Position numbers and translations under genes: made by a program
DNA from: Sulfuriflexus sp032250955
GTDB lineage: Bacteria; Pseudomonadota; Gammaproteobacteria; AKS1
NCBI RefSeq assembly: GCF_032250955.1
Contig: NZ_JAVVES010000024.1
Location: 1-36,280, forward strand
DNA: 36,280 nucleotides
Direction: 5' to 3'
In this document: one piece after another, positions 1 through 7,714 of the stretch
Layout of the letters: each line of letters opens with the position of its first letter
Numbering within the stretch: position 1 is the stretch's first letter
Notes under the pieces: generated by a model
The model's input: only the letters and a program-made list of their open reading frames with translations
Databases searched by the model: none
Told to the model about the DNA's origin: nothing

Positions 1-221
1 GTATGAGTCGCAAGGGCGAATGCCTCGATAACGCAGTGGCCGAGAGCTTCTTCGGTTCACTGAAGAACGAACTGGTACACCATGAGCACTATCGGACAAG
101 AGCAGAAGCTAAACAAAGCCTCTTTGAGTACATCGAGGTGTTTTATAATCGGCAACGGCTCCATGCTTCGTTACAATATATGACGCCGGTGGAGTACGAA
201 GAACGAGCTACCGGTAATTAA
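1..221 (+). pseudogene. IS3-family transposase OrfB, C-terminal part (cut by window edge)
   Basis: Only the last 72 or so residues of an IS3-type DDE transposase (integrase core) are in the window; the frame is open to the left edge, so whether the gene is intact cannot be judged. The visible part has the IS3 OrfB end: DNAVAESFFGSLKNEL, which carries the final catalytic Glu of the DDE triad, then the FEYIEVFYNRQRLHASL segment and a MTPVEYE tail. This enzyme cuts and joins the ends of its own element. The stop codon is followed at once by a candidate right inverted repeat (222-248). The assignment to the family is secure; the subgroup is not determined. Confidence 0.85.
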
Positions 222-248
222 ATCGTCCGTTTTATTGGGGGAACCTCA
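222..248 (+). repeat. Probable right terminal end of the IS3-type element
   Basis: The 27 bases after the transposase stop end in GGGGGAACCTCA. Read on the other strand this begins TGAGGTTCCCCC, the TG...CA type of terminus expected for IS3-family elements. The left end is outside the window, so the inverted repeat and the target duplication cannot be confirmed. Confidence 0.5.
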
Positions 249-560
249 GCAGTGATACCTTTTTATTATTTATTATCTGCTATCGCTCATTTTATCATGC
301 CGACCCGCCAGAACCCGTCCGTGTCCCGTAGCAGGGCAAGTCTTAGCCGGGCAGACGCTTGCGGACGGTGTGTGACGACCTTATCCGGGCCTCCAGCCCC
401 GTCTATTACCCTTATAATTATTTTTTATTGTAGTTTTGTCCTTATCGGAGAGTATTCCGCTCAAAATACCGCTATATTTAAGTGTACTGGTTCACAGTTT
501 CGCTAACTGAAAATAAAACCGGCATAACCAGACTGGCCGGAGAGCCAGTCATTTGGGAGG
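249..560. other. Intergenic region between IS end and pstS-like gene
   Basis: No convincing gene is seen. An 84-codon open frame at 252-506 lacks a ribosome binding site and resembles nothing recognisable. The last 130 bases are AT-rich and probably hold the promoter of the downstream gene (for example TATATT at 473-478). No Pho box of the CTGTCAT type could be found by eye. Confidence 0.4.
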
Positions 561-566
561 AAAACA

Positions 567-1481
567 ATGACACGAATTATATTAGCTGTACTGGCCGCCA
601 ACCTGTTACTGGGCAGCAGCCTGCTACCGGCTGCTGAAGCGGCCACTAAAGAGGCCAGCAACCAGGTAACCCTTAAATGGGTGGGCTGTGGTATTTCCAA
701 AAAGGCCTTTATGGCCGAACTCGCCGCCGCCTATGAGAAAAAGACCGGTGTGAAGATCGAGATCCAGGGTGGCGGGGCGACGCGCGGTATCCGTGAAGTT
801 GCCGCCAATACGGCCGATCTCGGCGGAGCCTGCCGCTACAAGATCGACGGTGAGGGCAAGGAAACCAGTGCCATGCTCGAACCCGTGGCCTGGGACGCCC
901 TCGCCGTGATTGTCCACCCCGATAACCCTGTCAACGACATCACTTTTGACCAGATCCGCGGTCTTTACCTGGGCAAGATCACCAACTGGAAGCAGCTCGG
1001 TGGCAATGATGCGCCGATTCGCCTGCTCGCCCGCAAGGGCAAGATCTCCGGCGTAGGTCGCGCCCTGCGCAAGCTCGTGTTCGCCAACTATAACCAGGAA
1101 TTCAAGGCCAGCGAGTTCATGAAGTCTACCGGGCCCATCGAGGTGGCAGTGGTCAAGGACGTGAACGCCATTGCCGTGACCGGCATCAGCTCGGCCCGCA
1201 AGCGTAACGTGAAAAACCTCATGCTCGACGGCAAGGAACCCTCTTATGAGAATATCCGCGCCGGCGATTATGGCCTGTATCGTCCCCTCTACCTGGCAAT
1301 GAACAAGTCCGGCAAGAATACCGAAGAGGTCGATAAGTTCATCAAGTTTGCCCACAGCTTTGAGGGCCGCACCATCATCCGCAATAACGGCACGGTGCCC
1401 TACCTCGACGCGCTGAAGCTCGTGCTCAAGCAGGTGGAACAGGAAGAGCGCGCCAATGAACGTGGCCTGTATCAGAACTGA
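567..1481 (+). CDS. PstS-like phosphate ABC transporter substrate-binding protein (solo)
   Basis: A 304-residue periplasmic binding protein of the PstS/PBP-like type. An N-terminal signal peptide (about residues 1-26, hydrophobic, ending AEA) targets it to the periplasm. The start is set by the strong ribosome binding site GGGAGGAAAA. The ligand-binding signature is visible: QGGGATRGIREVAANTADLGG (residues about 68-87), close to the Gly/Ser-rich anion loop of this family, then DALAVIVHPDNPV and IRGLYLGKITNWKQLGG, which are typical of phosphate-binding PstS-like proteins. There are no pstC, pstA or pstB genes next to it, and the gene is closed by its own terminator, so it is monocistronic. It may feed a remote Pst transporter or act as a phosphate or other oxyanion sensor. 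The ligand is inferred from family only. Confidence 0.8.
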   Translation: MTRIILAVLAANLLLGSSLLPAAEAATKEASNQVTLKWVGCGISKKAFMAELAAAYEKKTGVKIEIQGGGATRGIREVAANTADLGGACRYKIDGEGKETSAMLEPVAWDALAVIVHPDNPVNDITFDQIRGLYLGKITNWKQLGGNDAPIRLLARKGKISGVGRALRKLVFANYNQEFKASEFMKSTGPIEVAVVKDVNAIAVTGISSARKRNVKNLMLDGKEPSYENIRAGDYGLYRPLYLAMNKSGKNTEEVDKFIKFAHSFEGRTIIRNNGTVPYLDALKLVLKQVEQEERANERGLYQN

Positions 1482-1502
1482 GGATACGCCATCGAGTCAG
1501 TC

Positions 1503-1528
1503 AAAAAGCCCTCCCAGGAGGGCTTTTT
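1503..1528 (+). terminator. Intrinsic terminator after pstS-like gene
   Basis: A perfect 12-bp stem, AAAAAGCCCTCC at 1503-1514 and GGAGGGCTTTTT at 1517-1528, with T5 at its end, 21 bases after the stop codon. The flanking A and T runs would let it work in both directions. Confidence 0.9.
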
Positions 1529-1619
1529 GCTTTCCTGTGCCTGTAAAACCGCGCCGCCCATGACAGCCGGATAAAACGCGCACAGCCCGGAAAAATCCTG
1601 TAAAATGCGCGCTTTGCCG

Positions 1620-1637
1620 CCACCGCTATAGCGGTGG
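1620..1637 (+). promoter_or_regulatory. Perfect hairpin in the leader of the DAHP synthase gene
   Basis: CCACCGC-TATA-GCGGTGG forms a 7-bp perfect stem with a 4-base loop, ending 16 bases before the ATG of the DAHP synthase gene. It follows a TAAAAT (1601-1606) that could be a -10 element. It could be a 5' leader hairpin or an operator-like dyad. Its function is unknown. Confidence 0.45.
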
Positions 1638-1653
1638 GCCGGACTGAAATCAC

Positions 1654-2730
1654 ATGACCGAACAACAGCTTAACAACATCAATGTCCTCTCCCAGGACCT
1701 GCTGCCGACCCCGGCCGAGGTCAAGCGCGCCTTGCCGCTGACCGAGACTGCCGAGCGTACCGTGCTGGCTGGCCGGGAAGTCCTGCAACGCATCCTCGAC
1801 CACAAGGACCATCGTCTGTTCGTGGTGGTCGGGCCCTGCTCTATCCATGATCCGGCGGCCGCCTACGAGTATGCCGAGCGTTTGAAGAAGCTCGCCGACG
1901 AGGTCAGCGACAGCCTGTATATCGTCATGCGCGTCTATTTCGAGAAACCGCGGACCACGGTGGGCTGGAAGGGCCTCATTAATGACCCTTACATGGATGA
2001 TTCCTTTCATATTGAAAAGGGATTGTACAAGGCGCGCGAGATCCTGCTGCACCTGAACGAACTCGGCCTGCCGACCGCAACCGAGGCGCTCGACCCGATT
2101 ACGCCACAGTACCTTTCTGACCTGATTGCCTGGTCGGCAATTGGTGCGCGCACCACCGAATCCCAGACCCACCGGGAAATGGCAAGCGGGCTGTCGACCC
2201 CGGTCGGCTTCAAGAACGGTACGGATGGCAGCCTTGATGTCGCCATCAACGCCCTGCACTCGGTCTCGCAGCCGCACAATTTTCTCGGCATCAACCAGGA
2301 TGGGCAGTGCACCGTGGTCAAGACTCGCGGCAATGCCTACGGCCATGTCGTGCTCCGTGGTGGCGGCGGCAAGCCCAATTACGAGGCAGAGCAGATTGCC
2401 CGTTGCGAGGCTGAGCTGAAGGCGAACAATCTGCCGCTGAACATTACCGTGGACTGCAGCCACGGCAATTCCAGCAAGGACCCGGCGAACCAGAACAAGG
2501 TGGTTGAGGATTGCGTACAGCAGATCCTTGCCGGTAACCAGTCTATTACCGGACTCATGCTCGAATCGAATCTCGGCTGGGGCAACCAGCCTATCCCCGC
2601 TGACCTGTCACAGCTCAAATACGGGGTCTCTGTCACCGATGCCTGCATCGACTGGGACACCACTGAGCGCCTGCTGCACCAGACCCGTGACCAGCTCAAG
2701 ACCGTGCTGCCGACGCGCAATACCGGCTAA
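1654..2730 (+). CDS. aroF: 3-deoxy-7-phosphoheptulonate (DAHP) synthase, class I
   Basis: The first enzyme of the shikimate pathway, condensing phosphoenolpyruvate and erythrose 4-phosphate in the cytoplasm. At 358 residues it has the usual length for the E. coli AroF/AroG/AroH family. Conserved blocks are GPCSIHDP (residues 60-67, with metal-ligand Cys62), EKPRTTVGWKGLINDPYMD (97-115), IGARTTESQTHREMASGLS (163-181), GFKNGTDGS and VDCSHGNS with a metal-binding His. Around LNNINVL, EVSDSLYIVMRVYFEKPR, LPTATEALDP and YGVSVTDACI it reads closer to E. coli AroF (tyrosine-sensitive) than to AroG. The feedback specificity is an inference. It stands alone, between a terminator and a leader hairpin upstream and a GC-rich stem at its stop codon. 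Confidence 0.93.
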   Translation: MTEQQLNNINVLSQDLLPTPAEVKRALPLTETAERTVLAGREVLQRILDHKDHRLFVVVGPCSIHDPAAAYEYAERLKKLADEVSDSLYIVMRVYFEKPRTTVGWKGLINDPYMDDSFHIEKGLYKAREILLHLNELGLPTATEALDPITPQYLSDLIAWSAIGARTTESQTHREMASGLSTPVGFKNGTDGSLDVAINALHSVSQPHNFLGINQDGQCTVVKTRGNAYGHVVLRGGGGKPNYEAEQIARCEAELKANNLPLNITVDCSHGNSSKDPANQNKVVEDCVQQILAGNQSITGLMLESNLGWGNQPIPADLSQLKYGVSVTDACIDWDTTERLLHQTRDQLKTVLPTRNTG

Positions 2731-2748
2731 GCCGGCCCTGGCCGGCTT
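2729..2748 (+). terminator. GC-rich stem overlapping the aroF stop codon
   Basis: AAGCCGGCC and GGCCGGCTT flank a short centre and include the last two bases of the TAA stop. No T tract follows on the plus strand, so it may be only a weak terminator or an mRNA 3' end stabiliser. Confidence 0.4.
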
Positions 2749-2822
2749 CCGGTTGATTTGGCAGGTTTGCCTTACCCGCGTATGATTTCCGGCGTCGACA
2801 CAATCCAGGAACTGACTTCGCC

Positions 2823-3590
2823 ATGCTGCGTAAATTCCGCATTCTGATTGCCTTGCTGGTACTGCTCTTTGTCGCCAGCTCGGCGGCCCTTACCCGGTTT
2901 CGTACCACGAACTGGGATCGTACCCTGTATGTCAGTATCTACCCCATAAACGGTGACCAGAGACCGGCCACCCGCGCCTATATCAACAGTCTCAGCGAGG
3001 CCAGCTTTGCTGATATCGAACAGTACCTTGCGCGCCAGGCGCTGGCCTGGCGCGATTTGCAGCAGAAGCCTTTCGATATCAGTCTCGCGCCCGAAGTGAC
3101 TGAAAAGCCGCCAATGCCGCCACAAGGTGGCAATGCCCTGCAGATCATGTACTGGAGTCTGAAAATGCGTTACTGGGCATGGACCCATAATAGCCAGCCC
3201 GGGCCCGCACCTGATATTCAACTCTACACGGTTTACTATGACCCTGCGGTATACAGTCAGGTTGGTCATTCCTTTGGCCTGCAGAAGGGCCTGGTCGGCA
3301 TCGTTAATGCCTTTGCCAGTCGTGCCGAGGGTAAACGTAACAATGTCATCATTGCCCACGAGCTACTGCACACACTCGGCGCCACTGACAAGTATGACCC
3401 TGCCAACAACCAGCCGCTGTACCCGCTCGGTTTCGCCGACCCTGAGCAACAACCACTCTACCCGCAAAAACGTGCCGAACTCATGGGCGGCCGTATTCCC
3501 CTCTCGCCGCAACAGGCAAGGCAGCCCGACCATCTCAGGCAAACACTTATCGGTAACGCAACCGCTATCGAGATCGGGCTTGCTGATTAG
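2823..3590 (+). CDS. Membrane-anchored or secreted putative zinc metallopeptidase
   Basis: A 255-residue protein of unnamed family. The N-terminus has a single hydrophobic segment (about residues 6-22: ILIALLVLLFVASSAAL) that is either an uncleaved anchor or a signal peptide, so the rest should face the periplasm. It carries HELLHTLG at residues 179-186, an HExxH zinc-protease motif followed by TLGATDKYD, as in metzincin-like or M-type peptidases that keep matrix-facing proteins. An AGGAA ribosome binding site precedes the ATG. The substrate is unknown. The gene is single, and a dispersed palindromic repeat follows 40 bases after its stop. The ATG used is the first one with a good binding site. 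Confidence 0.75.
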   Translation: MLRKFRILIALLVLLFVASSAALTRFRTTNWDRTLYVSIYPINGDQRPATRAYINSLSEASFADIEQYLARQALAWRDLQQKPFDISLAPEVTEKPPMPPQGGNALQIMYWSLKMRYWAWTHNSQPGPAPDIQLYTVYYDPAVYSQVGHSFGLQKGLVGIVNAFASRAEGKRNNVIIAHELLHTLGATDKYDPANNQPLYPLGFADPEQQPLYPQKRAELMGGRIPLSPQQARQPDHLRQTLIGNATAIEIGLAD

Positions 3591-3627
3591 TTTGTTTGCG
3601 ACCCGCCGAAGGATTTACCGGTTTTCA

Positions 3628-3706
3628 GGGCGTGAATAAGACAATGTGTTATCGAGTCTAAATCCCCTCACCCTAACCCTCTCCCTGAGGGAGAGGGGAT
3701 TAACGG
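3628..3706. repeat. Dispersed palindromic repeat, copy A
   Basis: Carries GTGAATAAGACAATGTGTT, then ATCGAGTCTAAATCCCCTCA and a CCCTCTCCCTGAGGGAGAGG palindrome. The same block recurs at 3884-3950 and 9450-9511. It begins 38 bases after the stop of the metallopeptidase-like gene and could act as a terminator or REP-like site. Confidence 0.8.
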
Positions 3707-3883
3707 CGAAAACGGTAAGCTTCGGACAAGGTAAACAGGTTGATTGATGCGCATGAATACATAAAATTTCATCACCCTCTAATCGGCGTTATCCCTTCTC
3801 CCACAGGGATAACCAGCGCCTTTGCTGTAGTAGTTGGACAGCTTAGGCGAATGGCTGGTTGTTCCATCAGAAGGCCAGGATGA
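3707..3883. other. Spacer between two repeat copies
   Basis: No gene is seen. It contains a short imperfect dyad around 3786-3818 (GGCGTTATCCCTTC and GGATAACCAGCGCC) and nothing else recognisable. Confidence 0.4.
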
Positions 3884-3950
3884 GGGCGTGAATAAGACAA
3901 TGTGTTATCGAATCTAAATCCCCTCACCCGCAGGGGGAGGGGATTAACGG
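3884..3950. repeat. Dispersed palindromic repeat, copy B, directly after napF
   Basis: Same GGGCGTGAATAAGACAATG start as copy A, then ATCGAATCTAAATCCCCTCA and a shortened centre (CCCGCAGGGGGAGGGG). On the minus strand it begins about 10 bases after the napF stop codon. The intervening CAGCAGTGT is shared with the napA copy at 9450-9530. Confidence 0.8.
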
Positions 3951-3960
3951 GGCAGCAGTG

Positions 3961-4569
3961 TTATAAAGCCTCTTTCCTGTAAAGCGAGCTGATCATAACC
4001 GCGGGCGGGTCTGCAATGCAGGCCGCGCGACAAAGCCCACAGCCGCTGCACGCTGTCATGTCGATGCGGGGACGAGTGCCATCCCAGAGCAGTGCCCCGG
4101 GCACCGGGCAACTGCCCTCGCAGGCCCCGCATTCCGGACCCTGGTAGGGCAGGCATTCAGCCGTATTGATAGCGGCATGCGCCAGTTTCGGAAATGGTTG
4201 CGCGACAGCTTCCCCGGCCCCGGTTGCCTCTTTCGCTTCCGGCAGACGCAGGGCCGCTGGCTCACACGCCTTCACGCAGGGCCAGTCTTCGCAAAGGTGG
4301 CAACCACCATCAAGTACATCAAGTGCCGGCGTTTGTGCCACATCTGCGCCATAGCGGGCCGGCAGGGGGAAAAGCACTTTATGTGGACACGCCTGGATAC
4401 AGGCCTCGCAACGGCTGCAGGCCAGCATAAATTCCAGTTCCGGCCGGGCCCAGGGCGGACGTATCCAGCGTGACGCGCGCGCCTCGAGCCGGGCATCTGC
4501 CTCCTCGACCACATGTTCGGCGGCCTTGCCCGCGGCACGACGGAAAAAATTGCGGCGACCTTCATCCAT
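3961..4569 (-). CDS. napF: Ferredoxin-type protein NapF
   Basis: A 202-residue cytoplasmic iron-sulfur protein; NapF is thought to help mature or load the NapA molybdoenzyme before export. It opens with the Arg-rich RRNFFRRAAG seen in NapF proteins. Four 4Fe-4S sites can be read: CSRCEACIQACP (about residues 51-62), CHLCEDWPCVKACEP, an ECGACEGSCP site with an upstream Cys in AECLPYQGP, and CSGCGLCRAACI near the end. Length is slightly above the usual 160-170 residues because of spacer segments. It is the last gene of the minus-strand cluster, 75 bases after the polyferredoxin gene, and is followed immediately by repeat copy B. Assignment to NapF is by motif pattern and context. Confidence 0.85.
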   Translation of the reverse strand: MDEGRRNFFRRAAGKAAEHVVEEADARLEARASRWIRPPWARPELEFMLACSRCEACIQACPHKVLFPLPARYGADVAQTPALDVLDGGCHLCEDWPCVKACEPAALRLPEAKEATGAGEAVAQPFPKLAHAAINTAECLPYQGPECGACEGSCPVPGALLWDGTRPRIDMTACSGCGLCRAACIADPPAVMISSLYRKEAL

Positions 4570-4644
4570 TACACTTCACCATTCGACTTTGTCATTTCAC
4601 TCACCGCTTCCTGGTCAGCATTATCGCCAGGGCTCTTGACTGCC

Positions 4645-6168
4645 TTACATGCGCATGACCATGGGTTGCGCCAGCAACCAGAGATTAAAAACCGTGACCA
4701 GTAGAATAAAACCAAGCCCCGGCAGCAAGTACGCAATGCGCAGACTGTGTGCCTCATCAAGCACATCTGTGCTGCGATGTTGCAATACCTTTAACGCCAG
4801 CCAGAAACCAAAGGCGATTAGCAGTGCCTGCAAGGCGAACAATAACTGCTCCGGGATTAACGGGTTTATATGGCGCATGTGTAATTCATGGCTGCCCAGC
4901 GGCAGGGTGTCGCGACCAAGCGGGTTCATCAGCACGTCCGTGAAACCGCGACTTTCACGGATCAGGTGATTGAGGTTATGCGCAATATGATAGGTAAAGG
5001 CCAGCGGCAGGCTAATAAAGGCCAGGCGGGCAAATAACTGTTTAAAGCCGATCTTCACCGGCAACAGGCTCTGCATCAGCCGAATTAAAACCGCGTAGAG
5101 TAAAACCGGGATCAGCAATATGAGCAACATGCCGAGACTGAAACTCCATAATAATTGTCCCGAGTCACCGATAAGTTGTGCCAGCGACGACATGCCCTGC
5201 TCCCAGAACGGCATCATGGTAATACCGTGGAAGGTTGTCAGTGCCAAAAGGCCGAGCATGAACCAGGCCTCGTCCCAGTGCGGGCGGGCATGTTGAATGG
5301 CCTCTACAGCCGGGCTTCGCAAACGCCAGCTGACATTGTCATGCGGGCAACTCATGCTGCAGGCACTGCAGGCCGTGCAATAGGTGCTTTGCGTCAGGCG
5401 TCCCATCACCAGGTGAGTCGGGCAGGCCTCTATCTCTTCGGTGCCGTAGTAACATTCGAGTGTCCGGCAATCGGCACAGGTCTGTGTCGAACGCGGGCGC
5501 AATTCAACCATGGCCAGTTGCGAATAAAAGCCGATCGTGCGCCCCACCGGGCAGACGTGTTTACAAAAGGCCTTGCCTTCAAAAACGGCCAGGTAGACCG
5601 TTGCCAGCACCACCATCACCAGGGCCAGCACCGCGGTCATATAGGGATCGGTGGTCACACCCACGCCCAGTTCCAGCCAGGTCAGGCCGACAAACATGAT
5701 CAGGGCCGGCCAGATATTGCGCCACCACTTCGGCACCCTCAGGCCCAGGCTGGCCTCATCGTTACGTCGCCAGAGCGTGTGCTTCACCATCCAGCCGGCC
5801 AGGTTGTCCCACGGACAAACGGCACACCAGGCCGAACCGAAGAAAAAGATCACGATGACGATCCCGGCCCACCATATCGTCCAGGTCAGGGTCGTCGCCA
5901 GGTTGCGTTCCGCGATGGGTGTGCCGAACAGGCCGGCGGCAATCACGAGCAGGAACAGGCCGGCGACGATAAACTTCAGGCAGAATAACGGCCACGGACT
6001 CGCATTAAAGAAACGCGAAACTGCGCCGAGCAGGGGAATACGGTCGACTGACATAGTCAGCCGGGTGCGGTGTTTAACGGCGGGTTGTAACAAAACCTGC
6101 AGCAAGGCGATGATCATAAGCACCGCGATCAGCCATTGCCATATCCCAGGTAGGCCGGGATGCGTCAT
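4645..6168 (-). CDS. Membrane-bound polyferredoxin (NapH/NosR/CcoG-like)
   Basis: A 507-residue polytopic membrane protein with about ten hydrophobic segments and a central Cys-rich part. The cysteine sites are FGSAWCAVCPWDN (about residue 110-120), AFCKHVCPVGR, then TCADCRTLECYY and YCTACSACSMSCPHDN, which would hold two 4Fe-4S clusters on one membrane face. CxxxCP pairs after hydrophobic helices are the mark of the NapH/NosR/CcoG group, which carries electrons between the quinone pool or flavins and periplasmic partners, or reduces metals. A long C-terminal helical domain has His-rich YHIAHNLNHL, a possible haem or metal site. It overlaps the FixH-like gene by 4 bases, so the pair is probably translationally coupled. 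The exact role in this cluster is unknown. Confidence 0.8.
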   Translation of the reverse strand: MTHPGLPGIWQWLIAVLMIIALLQVLLQPAVKHRTRLTMSVDRIPLLGAVSRFFNASPWPLFCLKFIVAGLFLLVIAAGLFGTPIAERNLATTLTWTIWWAGIVIVIFFFGSAWCAVCPWDNLAGWMVKHTLWRRNDEASLGLRVPKWWRNIWPALIMFVGLTWLELGVGVTTDPYMTAVLALVMVVLATVYLAVFEGKAFCKHVCPVGRTIGFYSQLAMVELRPRSTQTCADCRTLECYYGTEEIEACPTHLVMGRLTQSTYCTACSACSMSCPHDNVSWRLRSPAVEAIQHARPHWDEAWFMLGLLALTTFHGITMMPFWEQGMSSLAQLIGDSGQLLWSFSLGMLLILLIPVLLYAVLIRLMQSLLPVKIGFKQLFARLAFISLPLAFTYHIAHNLNHLIRESRGFTDVLMNPLGRDTLPLGSHELHMRHINPLIPEQLLFALQALLIAFGFWLALKVLQHRSTDVLDEAHSLRIAYLLPGLGFILLVTVFNLWLLAQPMVMRM

Positions 6169-6725
6169 CGTTGTGCCTTGAGGCGAAAGCGGCGCTTGCG
6201 CTGCAGAATATTAACCAGCAAGAGCACACTCACCAGTATGGCGAGGGTGACGCCTATCGGTCCGATCGAGGCCGGATCGCCAATGCGCAACGGAAAGTCG
6301 ATACTATACGGTTCTCCACCTGACTCGAATTCTGCGGTAATGATGTAGTTGCCTTCTTCATTGAAGATAAACCCCTGCCGGTAAACGTTATCGTCAATCG
6401 GCTGCACCCCGAGCGTTTCTTCCTCACTGGCAAACCAGCTGTCGTCGCGCACCTTGAAAGTTACCTTGCCGACAAACGGTATGCCGTTATCAATTCGTGA
6501 GGCATACAGGTTAACGCGCCCCTGTTCATTCGGTTTGGGAAAGGCGGGAAAGGCCATGTAGGTGACAAAGTAATCGCCTATCTGGGTCTCCACCTGCATG
6601 CTCGGCGGCGTATTCGAATCGGCACTCAGGCTATAGGCCGGACGACCCAGGACATGATGGGCTTGTACGGCCAATGCACAAAGCCCGAATAAAACCATGA
6701 ACAACATTGTCTGGGCCAACCTCAC
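6165..6725 (-). CDS. FixH/YtkA-like secreted membrane-anchored protein
   Basis: A 186-residue protein with an N-terminal signal peptide (about residues 1-22, ending VQAHH), a periplasmic beta-rich domain and one C-terminal transmembrane helix (about 150-173) followed by the basic tail RKRRFRLKAQR. The middle has the style of FixH/YtkA or copper-chaperone-like domains (GKVTFKVRDDSW, EEGNYIITAEF). This family often accompanies a polyferredoxin of the CcoG/FixG type, and here the next gene is one, overlapping by 4 bases. A role in metal delivery or assembly for the respiratory complex is an inference. The family call is moderate because sequence identity in this group is low. Confidence 0.6.
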   Translation of the reverse strand: MRLAQTMLFMVLFGLCALAVQAHHVLGRPAYSLSADSNTPPSMQVETQIGDYFVTYMAFPAFPKPNEQGRVNLYASRIDNGIPFVGKVTFKVRDDSWFASEEETLGVQPIDDNVYRQGFIFNEEGNYIITAEFESGGEPYSIDFPLRIGDPASIGPIGVTLAILVSVLLLVNILQRKRRFRLKAQR

Positions 6726-6800
6726 AACTTGTACTCCCTGATTAATACCGAGTTATTAACGCAAAGGCCGCAGAGACGCAGAGGACGCGAAAATTGATAA

Positions 6801-6897
6801 GGGGTCGGAGTCGGGCGGGCGTGGCGATTCGCTGGAACAACGAGCCGCGACGTTGGCGGCCAGGTCAAAGGCACCTGTAGACGGCGACTCCGACCCC
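6801..6897. repeat. 97-bp palindromic element, copy 1
   Basis: Ends are GGGGTCGGAGTCG and CGACTCCGACCCC. Two hairpins lie inside: GCCGC-GACGTTG-GCGGC and CAGGT-CAAAGGC-ACCTG (6861-6877). No open reading frame of note. Confidence 0.9.
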
Positions 6898-6909
6898 GTT
6901 GCGGATTCA

Positions 6910-7005
6910 GGGGTCGGAGTCGCGGGGCGCGACGATTCGCTGGAACAACAAGCCGCGACATTGGCGGCCAGGTCAAAGGCACCTGTAGACAGCGACTCCG
7001 ACCCC
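6910..7005. repeat. 97-bp palindromic element, copy 2 (96 bp)
   Basis: Same orientation and structure as copy 1, 12 bases after it. The second internal hairpin is again CAGGT-CAAAGGC-ACCTG (6969-6985). Confidence 0.9.
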
Positions 7006-7084
7006 GCTGGATTACGACCCCGCTGGATTTTCTTTGCGTCACTTTGCGCCCTTTGCGGTAAAAAATTAATAACTCAAAGCATAG

Positions 7085-7714
7085 CTAATAACTACGCCGC
7101 CTTGTAGCCACACCATGCCTGGCGATTGTGCCTTCGCTGCGTGTCACGATCCGGATCGGCAAACTCGGTTCGGGGCAGACCTCAACACATTGACCGCAGC
7201 CGACACAGCCGTCCCTTACCGCCGGTTTGTAGATATTCGCAAACTCAAAGCTGATCGCCTCTTCACCAAGTGGGCAGATTGCCACACAGGCCCCGCAGAT
7301 ACCTTCGTCGACCCACGGGTAACAGGCCGCCCGGTCGATCTGGGCAATGCCCATATCGACATCACGAATCGGTGTTATTGACAAGGCATCGGTTGGGCAG
7401 ACTTGCATGCACTTGTTACACAGGATGCAGGCCTTCCTTGCCGGATCAATATAAGGAGTATTCAGGCCGTCGCCACCGTCGCGTTGCGCGAACACCACGC
7501 AACGTGGCGGGCAGACTTCACCGCACAGGCCGCAACCGATGCAGGCGCGGTTAAACGCCTCGATGTCGGGCAGGGCACCGGGCAAGAGAATGTGGCGGTG
7601 CGGTTCGGCATAGACCTTCGGTGCCAGCAGGCGTGACAGGCCGTAAGGTATGACACTCGCAAAGGCCAATGCCGTGTAGGCACCGAGCGACTGCAGGAAG
7701 CGACGCCGTTTCAT
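7085..7714 (-). CDS. napG: NapG-like periplasmic ferredoxin (second copy)
   Basis: A 209-residue Tat-exported iron-sulfur protein. The N-terminus MKRRRFLQSLGAYTALAFAS is a twin-arginine signal. Four 4Fe-4S binding sites follow: CIGCGLCGEVCP, CILCNKCMQVCP, a CGACVAICP site with an upstream Cys in ACYPWVDEG, and CVGCGQCVEVCP. NapG together with NapH is known in Nap systems to pass electrons from quinol towards NapA. The start overlaps the napH stop by 4 bases (7711-7714), so translation is coupled. It is a paralogue of the ferredoxin at 8830-9402; which of the two is the true functional NapG cannot be told. Confidence 0.85.
   Translation of the reverse strand: MKRRRFLQSLGAYTALAFASVIPYGLSRLLAPKVYAEPHRHILLPGALPDIEAFNRACIGCGLCGEVCPPRCVVFAQRDGGDGLNTPYIDPARKACILCNKCMQVCPTDALSITPIRDVDMGIAQIDRAACYPWVDEGICGACVAICPLGEEAISFEFANIYKPAVRDGCVGCGQCVEVCPEPSLPIRIVTRSEGTIARHGVATRRRSY

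Larger units (their letters stand above)
6754..7069. repeat. Split palindrome of the CGCAAAG family, invaded by the 97-bp elements
   Basis: Left arm 6754-6795 (AACGCAAAGGCCGCAGAGAC...) and right arm 7026-7069 (...CACTTTGCGCCCTTTGCGGT) are inverted versions of one motif. A compact relative lies at 8731-8809 and a single arm at about 35782-35818. The 97-bp pair occupies the place of the loop. Confidence 0.6.
6726..7084. other. Intergenic region made of nested repeats
   Basis: Contains no gene. From the outside in: arms of a CGCAAAGG-type palindrome (6754-6795 and 7026-7069), and two copies of the 97-bp GGGGTCGGAGTC element (6801-6897, 6910-7005). A direct repeat of CGACCCCGCTGGAT lies at its right edge. 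It interrupts the minus-strand cluster between the second NapG-like gene and the FixH-like gene. Confidence 0.8.

Noticed and set aside
252..506. 84-codon open frame after the IS end
   Set aside because: No ribosome site, no recognisable domain and a changing base composition along its length.
1501..2463. 320-codon open frame on the minus strand over aroF
   Set aside because: It is the antisense shadow of a well-conserved DAHP synthase in a GC-rich genome; no motif and no ribosome site.
5155..5988. 277-codon open frame on the plus strand across the polyferredoxin gene
   Set aside because: Antisense of a strongly supported membrane protein; its composition (many Gln, His, Arg and Gly) is that of a shadow frame.
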